64,000 nucleotides of DNA from an uncultured Prevotella sp. GTDB taxonomy: Bacteria > Bacteroidota > Bacteroidia > Bacteroidales > Bacteroidaceae. Made by a program: the position numbers and the translations under genes. Of the stretch, positions 42,631-51,347 are shown one piece after another. Within the stretch, counting starts at the first letter, position 1; every line of letters starts with the position of its first letter. The notes under the pieces were generated by a model. It was not told the DNA's origin. It made no database searches and saw nothing but the letters and a program-made list of their open reading frames with translations. The stretch covers positions 34,749 through 98,748 of the forward strand of contig CALEKA010000020.1 in NCBI GenBank assembly GCA_937898715.1. The letters run 5' to 3'.

Positions 42631-43905
42631 ATGCTTACAATCAAACAAATCACAGATGACAAAGAAGCCGTGATTCGCGGCTTGGAAAAGAAGCACTTTA
42701 AAGGCGCACGTGAAGCCATTGACAACGTGCTCGCTTTCGATAATAAACGCAAAGAAGCACAAGCTGAACTCGATAGCTTGAATGCGAAAGTCAAGACACT
42801 TTCCAAAAGCATCGGCGGCCTTATGAAAGAAGGCAAGAAAGACGAAGCAGAAGCAGCCAAACAAGAAGTAGCTACAATCAAGACCAAGAGCAAAGAGTTA
42901 GAAGAAGTCATGAAGCAAGCTGAGGAAGACAAGCGCAACTTGCTTTATACTATTCCGAACGTTCCCTATGACATCGTTCCCGAAGGTGTTGGTGCAGAAG
43001 ATAATCTTGTAGTAAAAACTGGCGGTCACGACACTGTGCTTCCTCAGAATGCTCTTCCTCACTGGGAATTGGCTAAGAAGTACAACTTGATAGACTTTGA
43101 TTTAGGTGTAAAGATCTCAGGTGCTGGTTTCCCTGTATATATAGGTATGGGTGCTCGCCTGCAAAGAGCTTTGATTAATTTCTTCTTGGATCAAGCTCGT
43201 GAAGCAGGCTACACTGAGATTATGCCTCCTACGGTTGTAAATGCAGCTTCTGGTTTCGGTACAGGTCAGCTTCCTGATAAGGAAGGACAGATGTATCATT
43301 GCGAAGTAGACGATCTCTACTTGATACCGACAGCAGAAGTTCCTGTAACAAATATCTATCGTGACGTCATTCTCAACGAAGACCAACTTCCTATCAAGAA
43401 TTGTGCTTACACAGAGTGCTTCCGTCGTGAGGCAGGAAGCTATGGCAAGGATGTGCGCGGTTTGAATCGTCTGCACGAATTCTCAAAGATTGAGATTGTA
43501 CGCATTGACACTCCCGAACATTCTGAGCAGTCACACCAAGAGATGTTGGCTCACGTAGAAGGTTTGCTTCAAAAGCTTGAACTCCCCTACCGCATTCTCC
43601 GTCTTTGCGGTGGTGATATGAGTTTTACCTCTTCTATCTGCTACGACTTCGAGGTATACAGTGAAGCGCAGAAACGTTGGTTGGAAGTAAGTTCTGTATC
43701 AAACTTCGATACCTATCAGGCAAATCGTCTACAATGTCGTTATCGTGGAAGTGACAAGAAGACTCACCTCTGTCACACGCTCAATGGTTCAGCATTAGCT
43801 CTTCCACGTATCGTTGCCGCCTTGCTTGAAGACTTCCAGACTCCAGAAGGCATTCGCATTCCTAAGGCTCTGCAACCTTATATGGGTTGTGATATGATTA
43901 AATAA
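42631..43905 (+). CDS. serS: seryl-tRNA synthetase
   Basis: Charges tRNA-Ser (and tRNA-Sec) with serine. The 424 residues start with the helical N-terminal arm that grips the tRNA long variable loop (about 25-105, KRKEAQAELDSLNAK... charged). The class II core has TAEVPVTNIYRDVI (motif 2 region start), ECFRREAGSYGKDVRGLNRLHEFSKIE, and motif 3 LNGSALALPRIVAALLED. Single-gene transcription is likely, with a promoter before and a terminator after. Confidence 0.97.
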   Translation: MLTIKQITDDKEAVIRGLEKKHFKGAREAIDNVLAFDNKRKEAQAELDSLNAKVKTLSKSIGGLMKEGKKDEAEAAKQEVATIKTKSKELEEVMKQAEEDKRNLLYTIPNVPYDIVPEGVGAEDNLVVKTGGHDTVLPQNALPHWELAKKYNLIDFDLGVKISGAGFPVYIGMGARLQRALINFFLDQAREAGYTEIMPPTVVNAASGFGTGQLPDKEGQMYHCEVDDLYLIPTAEVPVTNIYRDVILNEDQLPIKNCAYTECFRREAGSYGKDVRGLNRLHEFSKIEIVRIDTPEHSEQSHQEMLAHVEGLLQKLELPYRILRLCGGDMSFTSSICYDFEVYSEAQKRWLEVSSVSNFDTYQANRLQCRYRGSDKKTHLCHTLNGSALALPRIVAALLEDFQTPEGIRIPKALQPYMGCDMIK

Positions 43906-43937
43906 AGCAGAAGAAAGACTTTTATAAAACCCATCAC

Positions 43938-43988
43938 AAGAAAAGGATGTGCGCTTAAACTAATAACGCGCACCCTTTTCTTATTTTA
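43938..43988 (+). terminator. terminator after serS
   Basis: AAGAAAAGGATGTGCGC pairs with GCGCACCCTTTTCTT through a 2-nt bulge, with T-rich sequence at the end. Confidence 0.85.
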
Positions 43989-44040
43989 TAGAGAAACATG
44001 TTGCCTCTTCTATAGAGGTGAAGCAAGCCATATAGCAATT

Positions 44041-44454
44041 ATGCGCATCCTTTCCATTGATTACGGCAAGAAACGTACAGGCATTGCCGTTACAGACCCC
44101 TCGCAAATCATCGCCAACGGACTGACAACTGTCGATACAAAAGATCTAATCAAGTTCTTGAGAGAATACGTTAGCCGCGAGGAAGTGGAACGATTTGTAA
44201 TAGGGCTACCCACACAACCCAATGGACAACCATCCGAGAATCAAAAAAGAGTCATCGTATTCTCAGAGAAGCTCAAGAAAATCATTCCACAAATTCCAGT
44301 CGACTTCTATGACGAGCGATTCACCTCTGTACTCGCTCATCAGGCAATTTTAGATAGTGGAATCGGCAAGAAGAGGCGTCAGAATGATAAAGGATTGGTA
44401 GACGAAATTAGCGCTTGCATCATCCTTCAGAACTACATGGAACAGAGGCGATAA
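44041..44454 (+). CDS. ruvX: YqgF/RuvX family Holliday-junction resolvase-like protein
   Basis: RNase H-like protein of 137 residues, implicated in pre-16S rRNA 5' end processing and formerly predicted as a resolvase. The first strand motif ILSIDYGKKRTGIAVTD carries the metal-binding Asp (D6). VIGLPTQPNGQPSENQ contains the second conserved region, and FYDERFTSV and DEISACIILQNYM the remaining acidic residues. Start at 44041. The gene lies between serS and def; the gap to def is 121 bp. Confidence 0.93.
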   Translation: MRILSIDYGKKRTGIAVTDPSQIIANGLTTVDTKDLIKFLREYVSREEVERFVIGLPTQPNGQPSENQKRVIVFSEKLKKIIPQIPVDFYDERFTSVLAHQAILDSGIGKKRRQNDKGLVDEISACIILQNYMEQRR

Positions 44455-44575
44455 ATCAGCACGTAAGATTGTCCTATCCTATCGTAAGTTCACGATATAA
44501 AATTAAACGCGAAAGCACAAGATAGACAATTCATATTCTTTCACCATACATATTCACTAAATTAGAAAATAAAAT

Positions 44576-45136
44576 ATGATTCTTCCTATTTATACATATG
44601 GCATGCCCGTGTTGCGAAAAGAATGCGAGGACATTACGCCCGACTATCCCGATCTGAAGCAACTAATCGCTGATATGTTTGAAACCATGTATCATAGCGA
44701 TGGTGTCGGACTTGCAGCACCACAGATAGGCAAAGCAATTCGAGTGGTAGTAATCACGCTCGATGTTCTTAAAGACGAATATCCAGAATACGAGGGCTTT
44801 AATAAAGCATACATCAATCCACACATCGTAGAATACGATGATACAGAGACCAAACTCATGGATGAAGGTTGTCTGAGCCTTCCGGGAATCAATGAGCCCG
44901 TACGCCGTCCTACACGCATTCACGTGAAATATTTGGATGAAGACTTCAACGAGCACGACGAATGGGTTGATGGATTCTTAGCTCGTGTAATGCAACACGA
45001 ATTTGATCACTTGGATGCCCATCTCTTCATTGATCGCATATCGGCACTTCGCAAACAGATGATACGCAGTAAGCTTTCTCAGATGCTTAAAGGCAAATTC
45101 CGCTGTGCATACAAAGTAAAAAGCCCCAAGAAGTAA
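44576..45136 (+). CDS. def: peptide deformylase
   Basis: Removes the formyl group from the N-terminal methionine of nascent proteins. The 186 residues include all three motifs: GVGLAAPQIG (43-52), EGCLSLPG (97-104; cysteine is a metal ligand) and QHEFDHLDAHLF (140-151; two His ligands and the catalytic Glu). The C-terminal helix is basic (LKGKFRCAYKVKSPKK). Start at 44576 (MILPIYTYGMPVLRKE) is the standard one. The TPR gene follows on the same strand after 137 bp. Confidence 0.97.
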   Translation: MILPIYTYGMPVLRKECEDITPDYPDLKQLIADMFETMYHSDGVGLAAPQIGKAIRVVVITLDVLKDEYPEYEGFNKAYINPHIVEYDDTETKLMDEGCLSLPGINEPVRRPTRIHVKYLDEDFNEHDEWVDGFLARVMQHEFDHLDAHLFIDRISALRKQMIRSKLSQMLKGKFRCAYKVKSPKK

Positions 45137-45273
45137 TAAGACCTTATAGGATAGGCTATCTATATCTACGAATAAGCTATCTGATTAGCCTCAAGACGAA
45201 ATAAGCATAAGAGCAAAATCGAGATAAAATTGTTATCCCGTGCTCAAAGTTTTGAACACATCACAAATTGGTT

Positions 45274-47256
45274 ATGTTCAATGCAATCAATTACATACAG
45301 GCATACATGCTTCACATCATTCATAATGTGAGCAAGTATGCCTTTGCTGTTTGTCTCGCTCTGCTTAGCCACTCTCTACCATTACATGCACAGATTGATG
45401 CAGAGACCATCACAAATATGGGAAGGAACGCTTTGGGAGCTGACGACTATGTCACAGCCATACAGTATTTCAATCGCGCTATAGAAAGCAAACCTTTCCT
45501 ATCTGCTCCTTATTACTATAGAGCTTACGCAAAATTTACACTCGAGGATTATTTCGGAGCCGAAAATGATTGCGACAAGAGCCTCGAACTCAATCCTTTT
45601 ATCACGGAAGTATATCAACTCCGTGGACTTTGTCGCATACACAACAATGACTTTCAAGGGGCAATCTCAGACTATTCGCGTGTGCTTAAAGATCTGCCAG
45701 AAGATCAAGGAGCCCGTTATAATCGTTCGCTTTGCTATTTACAGCTCAAGGATTATGCTCAAGCAGACTCCGACCTTTCTTTTATGATTCAGAAATGGCC
45801 AAGGTACTATCGCACGTACATGGTCAAAGCACAAAGCCTTTTCGAGCAAAAAGACACCCTGCAAGGTTTGACGTGGATAGACCAATTACTTAAGATCAAT
45901 CCCAAAGAAGCAAGCGCATGGTCTTTTAAAGGGAAATATGAACTTAATAAAGAGCACTATTCGCTTGCCGATTCTTGCCTTTCGCAAGCCATAAGCTACA
46001 TGCCTAATGATTTCGAATTGTACGTAGCTCGTGCACAAGCTCGTCATGCTTTAGGCAAATTTGGATTAGCTATAGCCGATTACGACAAAACCATTGAATT
46101 ACAGCCTACACATTTCGTGGCACATTATAATCGCGGACTGCTACGCTACTTCGTAGGCGACTTGAATCGAGCACTAAATGACTTCGACTTCATCATCCAA
46201 ACAGAGCCATACAACACGTTAGCGCTCTACAATCGCGCACAAATACGAGCCAAAGTGGGCAATTACAGAGGAGCCATAGCCGACTATTCACAACTTATCC
46301 GTATCTACCCCAACTTCATGTATGGCTATACACAGCGAGCCTATCTTCGCCGAAAGATGGGCGACATTCGTGGTGCTCAAAACGATGAGACAGTCGTAGC
46401 TCGTCGCAATTTAGATGTGGCAACAGGCAATGCAAGAGCTTTAGCAAAAAACAAAGTTCGCCTACGCTCCGACCATGAATTAGACAAATACCAACAACTT
46501 GTACAAGAAGACCCTGATACTGTACGCAATGTGTTCGGTATGATGTTTGGCAAAGTGCAGAATGAGAAAGTGACTAATGAGTTCATGCCCATGTATACGC
46601 CCTCATTTTGTAAGGCTTATACACGTGGCTATCACTCCGTGGGCTTTATGCCTGAAATCAATCATTATAAGCATGTCAACACACTTAATCGTGTCTTTGC
46701 ACTAACTGCCCAAGCAGACAGCCACAATCAGCAAGATGTAGAAGCCGATGAGCGACAGGTCGCTCGTATTGCCAATAATTTGTCATCAGCACAAAGATCT
46801 CTGCTCATGTCAGCCATCCATTTGGCTAAATACGATTATTCTTCTGCACTTAACGATGTAAATGAAGCTATTGCAGCCGATTCTACTTCTATCATAGCAC
46901 TCATCCAACGTAGCAATATATTGCTCCATCTTGCATCTACGGCAACAGGTCAGCAGCGCAAATCATACTGCAACTTTGCTTTGTCATCTCTGCAAAAAGC
47001 CTCGCGTCTTGCGCCCGATAATGCTTATGTGCTTTATAATGCGGGATGCCTTTTAGCTCATCAAGACGCAAGAGAAAGCGCTCTGCAATTTTTCAGCCAA
47101 GCCTTGCAACTTGACACCAGATTACCTGAAGCATACTACAATCGTGCTTTGATATATCTGCGTATGGGCGAGAAAAATAAAGCATTTGCCGACTTAAGCA
47201 AAGCTGGACAATTGGGGCTATACTCAGCCTATGCACTAATCAAACAGAATCAGTAA
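45274..47256 (+). CDS. exported tetratricopeptide-repeat protein
   Basis: A large TPR protein of 660 residues of unknown partner. The start is placed at the ATG at 45274; the frame opens two codons earlier at a TTG, and a second ATG at 45307 (MLHIIHNVSKY) would give a tighter signal peptide ending at SLPLHA. TPR units follow one another from about residue 40 to 395 (for example AIQYFNRAIESKP, AISDYSRVLKDLP, AIADYDKTIELQP, AIADYSQLIRIYP), then a less regular segment and a second TPR block (about 520-655). Such proteins often scaffold envelope complexes in Bacteroidales. Confidence 0.85.
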   Translation: MFNAINYIQAYMLHIIHNVSKYAFAVCLALLSHSLPLHAQIDAETITNMGRNALGADDYVTAIQYFNRAIESKPFLSAPYYYRAYAKFTLEDYFGAENDCDKSLELNPFITEVYQLRGLCRIHNNDFQGAISDYSRVLKDLPEDQGARYNRSLCYLQLKDYAQADSDLSFMIQKWPRYYRTYMVKAQSLFEQKDTLQGLTWIDQLLKINPKEASAWSFKGKYELNKEHYSLADSCLSQAISYMPNDFELYVARAQARHALGKFGLAIADYDKTIELQPTHFVAHYNRGLLRYFVGDLNRALNDFDFIIQTEPYNTLALYNRAQIRAKVGNYRGAIADYSQLIRIYPNFMYGYTQRAYLRRKMGDIRGAQNDETVVARRNLDVATGNARALAKNKVRLRSDHELDKYQQLVQEDPDTVRNVFGMMFGKVQNEKVTNEFMPMYTPSFCKAYTRGYHSVGFMPEINHYKHVNTLNRVFALTAQADSHNQQDVEADERQVARIANNLSSAQRSLLMSAIHLAKYDYSSALNDVNEAIAADSTSIIALIQRSNILLHLASTATGQQRKSYCNFALSSLQKASRLAPDNAYVLYNAGCLLAHQDARESALQFFSQALQLDTRLPEAYYNRALIYLRMGEKNKAFADLSKAGQLGLYSAYALIKQNQ

Positions 47257-47358
47257 ACACAAAGCTACAATCCAGCTCAATTCTCAACACACACTATAAT
47301 AAACGATTGTACAGTTCTAATATGCTGGCGTCGTGACATAGAAGTCTGATTTTCTTAG

Positions 47359-47366
47359 TAACTTTG
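47359..47366 (+). promoter_or_regulatory. candidate -7 box of the beta-galactosidase gene
   Basis: TAACTTTG, 35 bp before the ATG at 47402. No TTG at the usual distance. Confidence 0.4.
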
Positions 47367-47401
47367 GACAGATCCTTTTAATTAATCAAACTATACTCAC
47401 C

Positions 47402-50400
47402 ATGAAAAAGACATTTCTGATAGGATTCCTCACCCTTGGGTTCCTCTCATCTAATGCGCAAAAGGGCACGACTCCCTTTTGGCTTGACCCTTCCGTCAAC
47501 AGGTTACATACGGAAGCGCCTCGTTCTGACTTCTTTGCTTTTGAAAGTGTAAAGGCAGCACAGACAGGCAACAAATCTCAATCAACCCGTTTTCTTTCAC
47601 TCGAAGGAAAGTGGAAATTTCAGTTCGCTAAAAATCATCAAGACGCTCCAAAGAACTTCTTCTTGCCCTCCTATGACGACAGCCAATGGGAGGATTTCCA
47701 CGTTCCTGGCCTATTTGAGCTGAACGGACACGGCGATGCTATTTACAAAAACATTGGGTACGCATGGGCCACACAGTTTGAGCCTAATCCACCATTCGTA
47801 GAAGAAAAAAACAACTATACTGGTTCTTATCGCAAAGAGATTACCATTCCCGCCACTTGGAAAGGCGAAAAAGTTTTTCTACACGTTGGCTCAGCCACAT
47901 CTAACCTCTCCGTATGGGTGAATGGTAAATTTGTGGGATATAGTGAAGACTCCAAGTCGGCGGCAGAATTCGATCTTACGCCCTATCTAAAAGCTGGCCA
48001 AAAGAATCTCATTGCAATGCAGGTGATGCGCTGGTGCGACGGCTCTTATTTTGAAGATCAAGATTTCTGGCGGCTCACTGGTATCGCACGTGAAGTCTAT
48101 CTTTATGCACGTCCACAGAGCCATATCACAGACGTGTTTATCACACCAGACCTTACCAAAAATTACCAAGATGGCCAACTCGACATTCGCCTTTCATCTA
48201 CCCAGTGTAAGGGGAAGCAAGCTCTGCTGACACTTACAGATGAGCAAGGAAACGTCATACAGTCTGAGAAACTTGTATTAGGCAACAACGCTCATACTGT
48301 ATGGAACGTGAAAAATCCTCTAAAATGGAGTGCCGAGACTCCGCATCTCTACAAGTTGCGTATTGATCTCACCGACGGATCAAATGTATTAGAAAGCATC
48401 ACCCAAAACGTAGGTTTCCGCAAGGTTGAGATTAAGAATGCACAATTCCTCGTCAATGGAAAGCCCGTACTTATTAAAGGTGTAGACCGACATGAAATAG
48501 ATCCAGATGGAGGCTACGTAGTAAGTACAGAACGCATGTTGCAAGACATACGCATCATGAAAGAGCATAATATCAATGCCGTGCGTACAAGCCATTACCC
48601 AAACGATCCACGTTGGTACGACCTTTGCGACCAATACGGACTTTATGTCGTGGCAGAAGCCAATATCGAAACTCACGGAATGGGCTATGGAGACAAAAGC
48701 CTGGCCAAAGTTCCGCGCTATGAGCAAGTGCATCTTGAACGCAATCGCAACAACACTCACGTGCTCAAGAACCACCCATGCATTGTCACCTGGAGTTTAG
48801 GAAATGAAGGCGGATATGGTCCAAACTTCGAAAAGGCTTATGATGATGTAAAAGCCTACGACCATTCACGTCCTGTACAATACGAGCGTGCCATACAAGC
48901 TCGCGGCACAGATATCTATGCCGAAATGTATATCACGCCTCAACAATGCGAAGCATATGCTCAGAGCAACGCTACAAAACCCATGATTCTCTGCGAATAT
49001 GCTCATGCCATGGGCAATTCTGAAGGCGGATTTGGAAAATATTGGGAGTTAGTACGCAAGTATCCTAAGTTTCAAGGAGGCTTCATCTGGGACTTCGTAG
49101 ACCAAGGCTTGCGTAGCAAGAACAAGCAAGGCAAAGAAATCTATGCTTACGGAGGCGACTTTGGACGGTATCCTGCAAGCGATCACAATTTCAATTGCAA
49201 TGGTCTCTTCAACCCCGATCGTATAGCTCACCCTCACGTAGATGAAACGAGCTATTATTATCAAAACGTGTGGACCACACTGAAGGATCCACAAAAGGGC
49301 CTCGTCGACATTTACAACGAGAACTTCTTCCGCGACCTCTCCAATGTTTCATTCAACTGGACGCTCCTCCGCAATGGCGAGCAAGTCGGTGCGGGAACCA
49401 TTGCAGATATTCAAGTGTTGCCACAGGGCCATGCCAGCTTACAGATAGAAGGATACAAACTTCCCTCTGCAGCAGGAGAATACACATTGCAAGTAGACTA
49501 TCGTCTTAAACATGACGAACCGCTTCTCAAAGCAGGTCATCTCGTTGCCCGACAAGAGTTCATACTTTCCGACTATCACTTCCCCACCCTGTCTGCCACA
49601 ATGACAGCGCAGCCTATGCGTCCGGCAGTAATGTCTACGGGCAAGAAAGTTACAGCAACAACGCCAGCTGTCACGAAAGAAGAACAATTGGCTTGCATGA
49701 GTCTGAGTGCTAAAAATACCACAATTACTATCAACAAGAAAACAGGCTTCATCGACTATCTTGACATTAACGGCAAGCCCTTGTTCGAAGAAGGCTATTC
49801 TCTCGTTCCTGACTTCTGGCGTGCTCCGACCGACAATGACTATGGTGCATCTCTTCCCCAGAGACTCGCTGCATGGAAAGCTCCCGAGATGAAGTTAAAG
49901 AGCTTGACCGAAGAGGCTACAGGACTCTGCAGAAAAGTAACAGCACAATATGATATGCCTAATGTAGAAGCATCGCTTACGCTTGCCTATACACTGACTC
50001 CACAAGGACAAGTCATCGTAGAGCAGCAACTAAAAGTCAATCCACAAGCCAAGCAAAAGCCCATGCTTCCACGTTTTGGTATGACACTCGTTATGCCACA
50101 GACCTACGATCGTATACACTATTATGGACGTGGACCGATAGAAAATTACTCTGATCGACACACATCCACCTTCCTGGGCATTTACGATCAGAGCGTTTCA
50201 GAACAATACTCGCCCTATATTCGCCCGCAAGAATGCGGCAATAAGACCGATGTGCGTTGGTGGAGCGTGTATTCATCTGCATCGCATGAGGGTTTGACAT
50301 TCACTGCTCCCGAACCATTGGAGATGACATCCATCCCCTATCTCACAGCCGATCTTGATGGAGGTCCTATCAAAGAAGCTCATCAGATTCATGCAGGCGA

Positions 50401-50554
50401 CTTGACGCCTCGTCCATTCACTGTAGTGCACATTGCGCAACGTCAGATGGGCTTAGGTTGTGTAGACTCATGGGGGGCTATTCCTTTCTCCGAATATTTG
50501 ATTCCTTATGCCGACCACGCCTTCTCGTTTATTATCACACCGAGCGCAAAGTAA
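47402..50554 (+). CDS. secreted GH2 beta-galactosidase (LacZ-type)
   Basis: Hydrolyses terminal beta-galactosides, probably in the periplasm because of the signal peptide (MKKTFLIGFLTLGFLSSNAQ). The 1050 residues have the full LacZ layout: sugar-binding domain (about 55-240), immunoglobulin-like domain (about 240-345), TIM barrel (about 347-640), a further beta domain and the small-chain domain (about 775-1045). The acid/base is E469 in SLGNEGG and the nucleophile E532 in LCEYAHAMGNSEG. Motifs GFRKVEIKNAQFLVNGKPVLIKGVDRHE are also present. No SusCD genes or regulator adjoin it, so the natural glycan is unknown. A terminator follows. Confidence 0.95.
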   Translation: MKKTFLIGFLTLGFLSSNAQKGTTPFWLDPSVNRLHTEAPRSDFFAFESVKAAQTGNKSQSTRFLSLEGKWKFQFAKNHQDAPKNFFLPSYDDSQWEDFHVPGLFELNGHGDAIYKNIGYAWATQFEPNPPFVEEKNNYTGSYRKEITIPATWKGEKVFLHVGSATSNLSVWVNGKFVGYSEDSKSAAEFDLTPYLKAGQKNLIAMQVMRWCDGSYFEDQDFWRLTGIAREVYLYARPQSHITDVFITPDLTKNYQDGQLDIRLSSTQCKGKQALLTLTDEQGNVIQSEKLVLGNNAHTVWNVKNPLKWSAETPHLYKLRIDLTDGSNVLESITQNVGFRKVEIKNAQFLVNGKPVLIKGVDRHEIDPDGGYVVSTERMLQDIRIMKEHNINAVRTSHYPNDPRWYDLCDQYGLYVVAEANIETHGMGYGDKSLAKVPRYEQVHLERNRNNTHVLKNHPCIVTWSLGNEGGYGPNFEKAYDDVKAYDHSRPVQYERAIQARGTDIYAEMYITPQQCEAYAQSNATKPMILCEYAHAMGNSEGGFGKYWELVRKYPKFQGGFIWDFVDQGLRSKNKQGKEIYAYGGDFGRYPASDHNFNCNGLFNPDRIAHPHVDETSYYYQNVWTTLKDPQKGLVDIYNENFFRDLSNVSFNWTLLRNGEQVGAGTIADIQVLPQGHASLQIEGYKLPSAAGEYTLQVDYRLKHDEPLLKAGHLVARQEFILSDYHFPTLSATMTAQPMRPAVMSTGKKVTATTPAVTKEEQLACMSLSAKNTTITINKKTGFIDYLDINGKPLFEEGYSLVPDFWRAPTDNDYGASLPQRLAAWKAPEMKLKSLTEEATGLCRKVTAQYDMPNVEASLTLAYTLTPQGQVIVEQQLKVNPQAKQKPMLPRFGMTLVMPQTYDRIHYYGRGPIENYSDRHTSTFLGIYDQSVSEQYSPYIRPQECGNKTDVRWWSVYSSASHEGLTFTAPEPLEMTSIPYLTADLDGGPIKEAHQIHAGDLTPRPFTVVHIAQRQMGLGCVDSWGAIPFSEYLIPYADHAFSFIITPSAK

Positions 50555-50635
50555 TAAATACCAAACTTTGGATGTACTGACGCACGCTGAAAGTACATAT
50601 TAAATCTGGAGTTTCAATACCCCTCTCATTGCATA

Positions 50636-50684
50636 CTAATCGCCTTACCCATTCTCTTTATAGAACGAGGTAAGGCGATTATTG
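50636..50684 (+). terminator. terminator after the beta-galactosidase gene
   Basis: AATCGCCTTACC (50638-50649) and GGTAAGGCGATT (50669-50680) form a perfect 12-bp stem, followed by ATTGTT. Confidence 0.8.
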
Positions 50685-50980
50685 TTGGCTTACATCCAAG
50701 AACCCGTTGGAGGAATTCTTGGTTAACGGGGTAAACAAGTTGACAAATAGATATGTCTTAGACTACTTGTCTCGATAAAAAAAGAGCGATTGGAATCTAC
50801 AAACTTACCTGTTAACTTGTCAATCCATTTACAAATTCCAACACCGCACATCCGAATGCCTTTCCCATGCACTAATCTTTTGTCTGACTACGAATTGTCT
50901 GATACCCTTTTTGAGTGATCATAAAGAGTATAAAGGACGCTAACCTACTTGTAAAGTTAATCAAAGTCATGTCGAACATG

Positions 50981-51068
50981 ACTCATTTCGTTCGATATGA
51001 ACACTCATTTCGTTCGATATGAACACTCATTTCGTTCGATACGAGCATTCATTTCGAACGTTACGAAC
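50981..51068. repeat. 22-bp tandem repeat, four copies
   Basis: Units at 50981, 51003, 51025 and 51047; the first two are identical (ACTCATTTCGTTCGATATGAAC), the third has two changes and the fourth several. A partial unit (GTCGAACATG) precedes them. The array sits in the 50555-51347 gap, which also holds the terminator above, weak GTTAAC/TTGTCAA fragments near 50720-50830, and a -7 box; no gene was seen there. Confidence 0.85.
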
Positions 51069-51312
51069 CAGCTAAAAGGGCTGACAACGACATATTAATG
51101 ATGGTTTTGGTATTGCCATAATGGTGGACATATCAGATCAATAGTCCTTATAAGTGTGATTTTATGTTCTCTCTCTTGATATGAAAGAACGGATTCATTG
51201 TTGCATCCATACTTTATCATAAATGCGCCAAGTACTCTGAGCGAAATACTCGTTCCACAATATTGTGAAGTCATTCTGTGATAATGGTAATACTATAATT
51301 CAAGAGAGTTTG

Positions 51313-51320
51313 TAATTTTG
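51313..51320 (+). promoter_or_regulatory. candidate -7 box of the DXS-like gene
   Basis: TAATTTTG, 27 bp before the ATG at 51348. The -33 match is poor. Confidence 0.45.
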
Positions 51321-51347
51321 CATCGTGAAATCAACAAAACTATTTAT

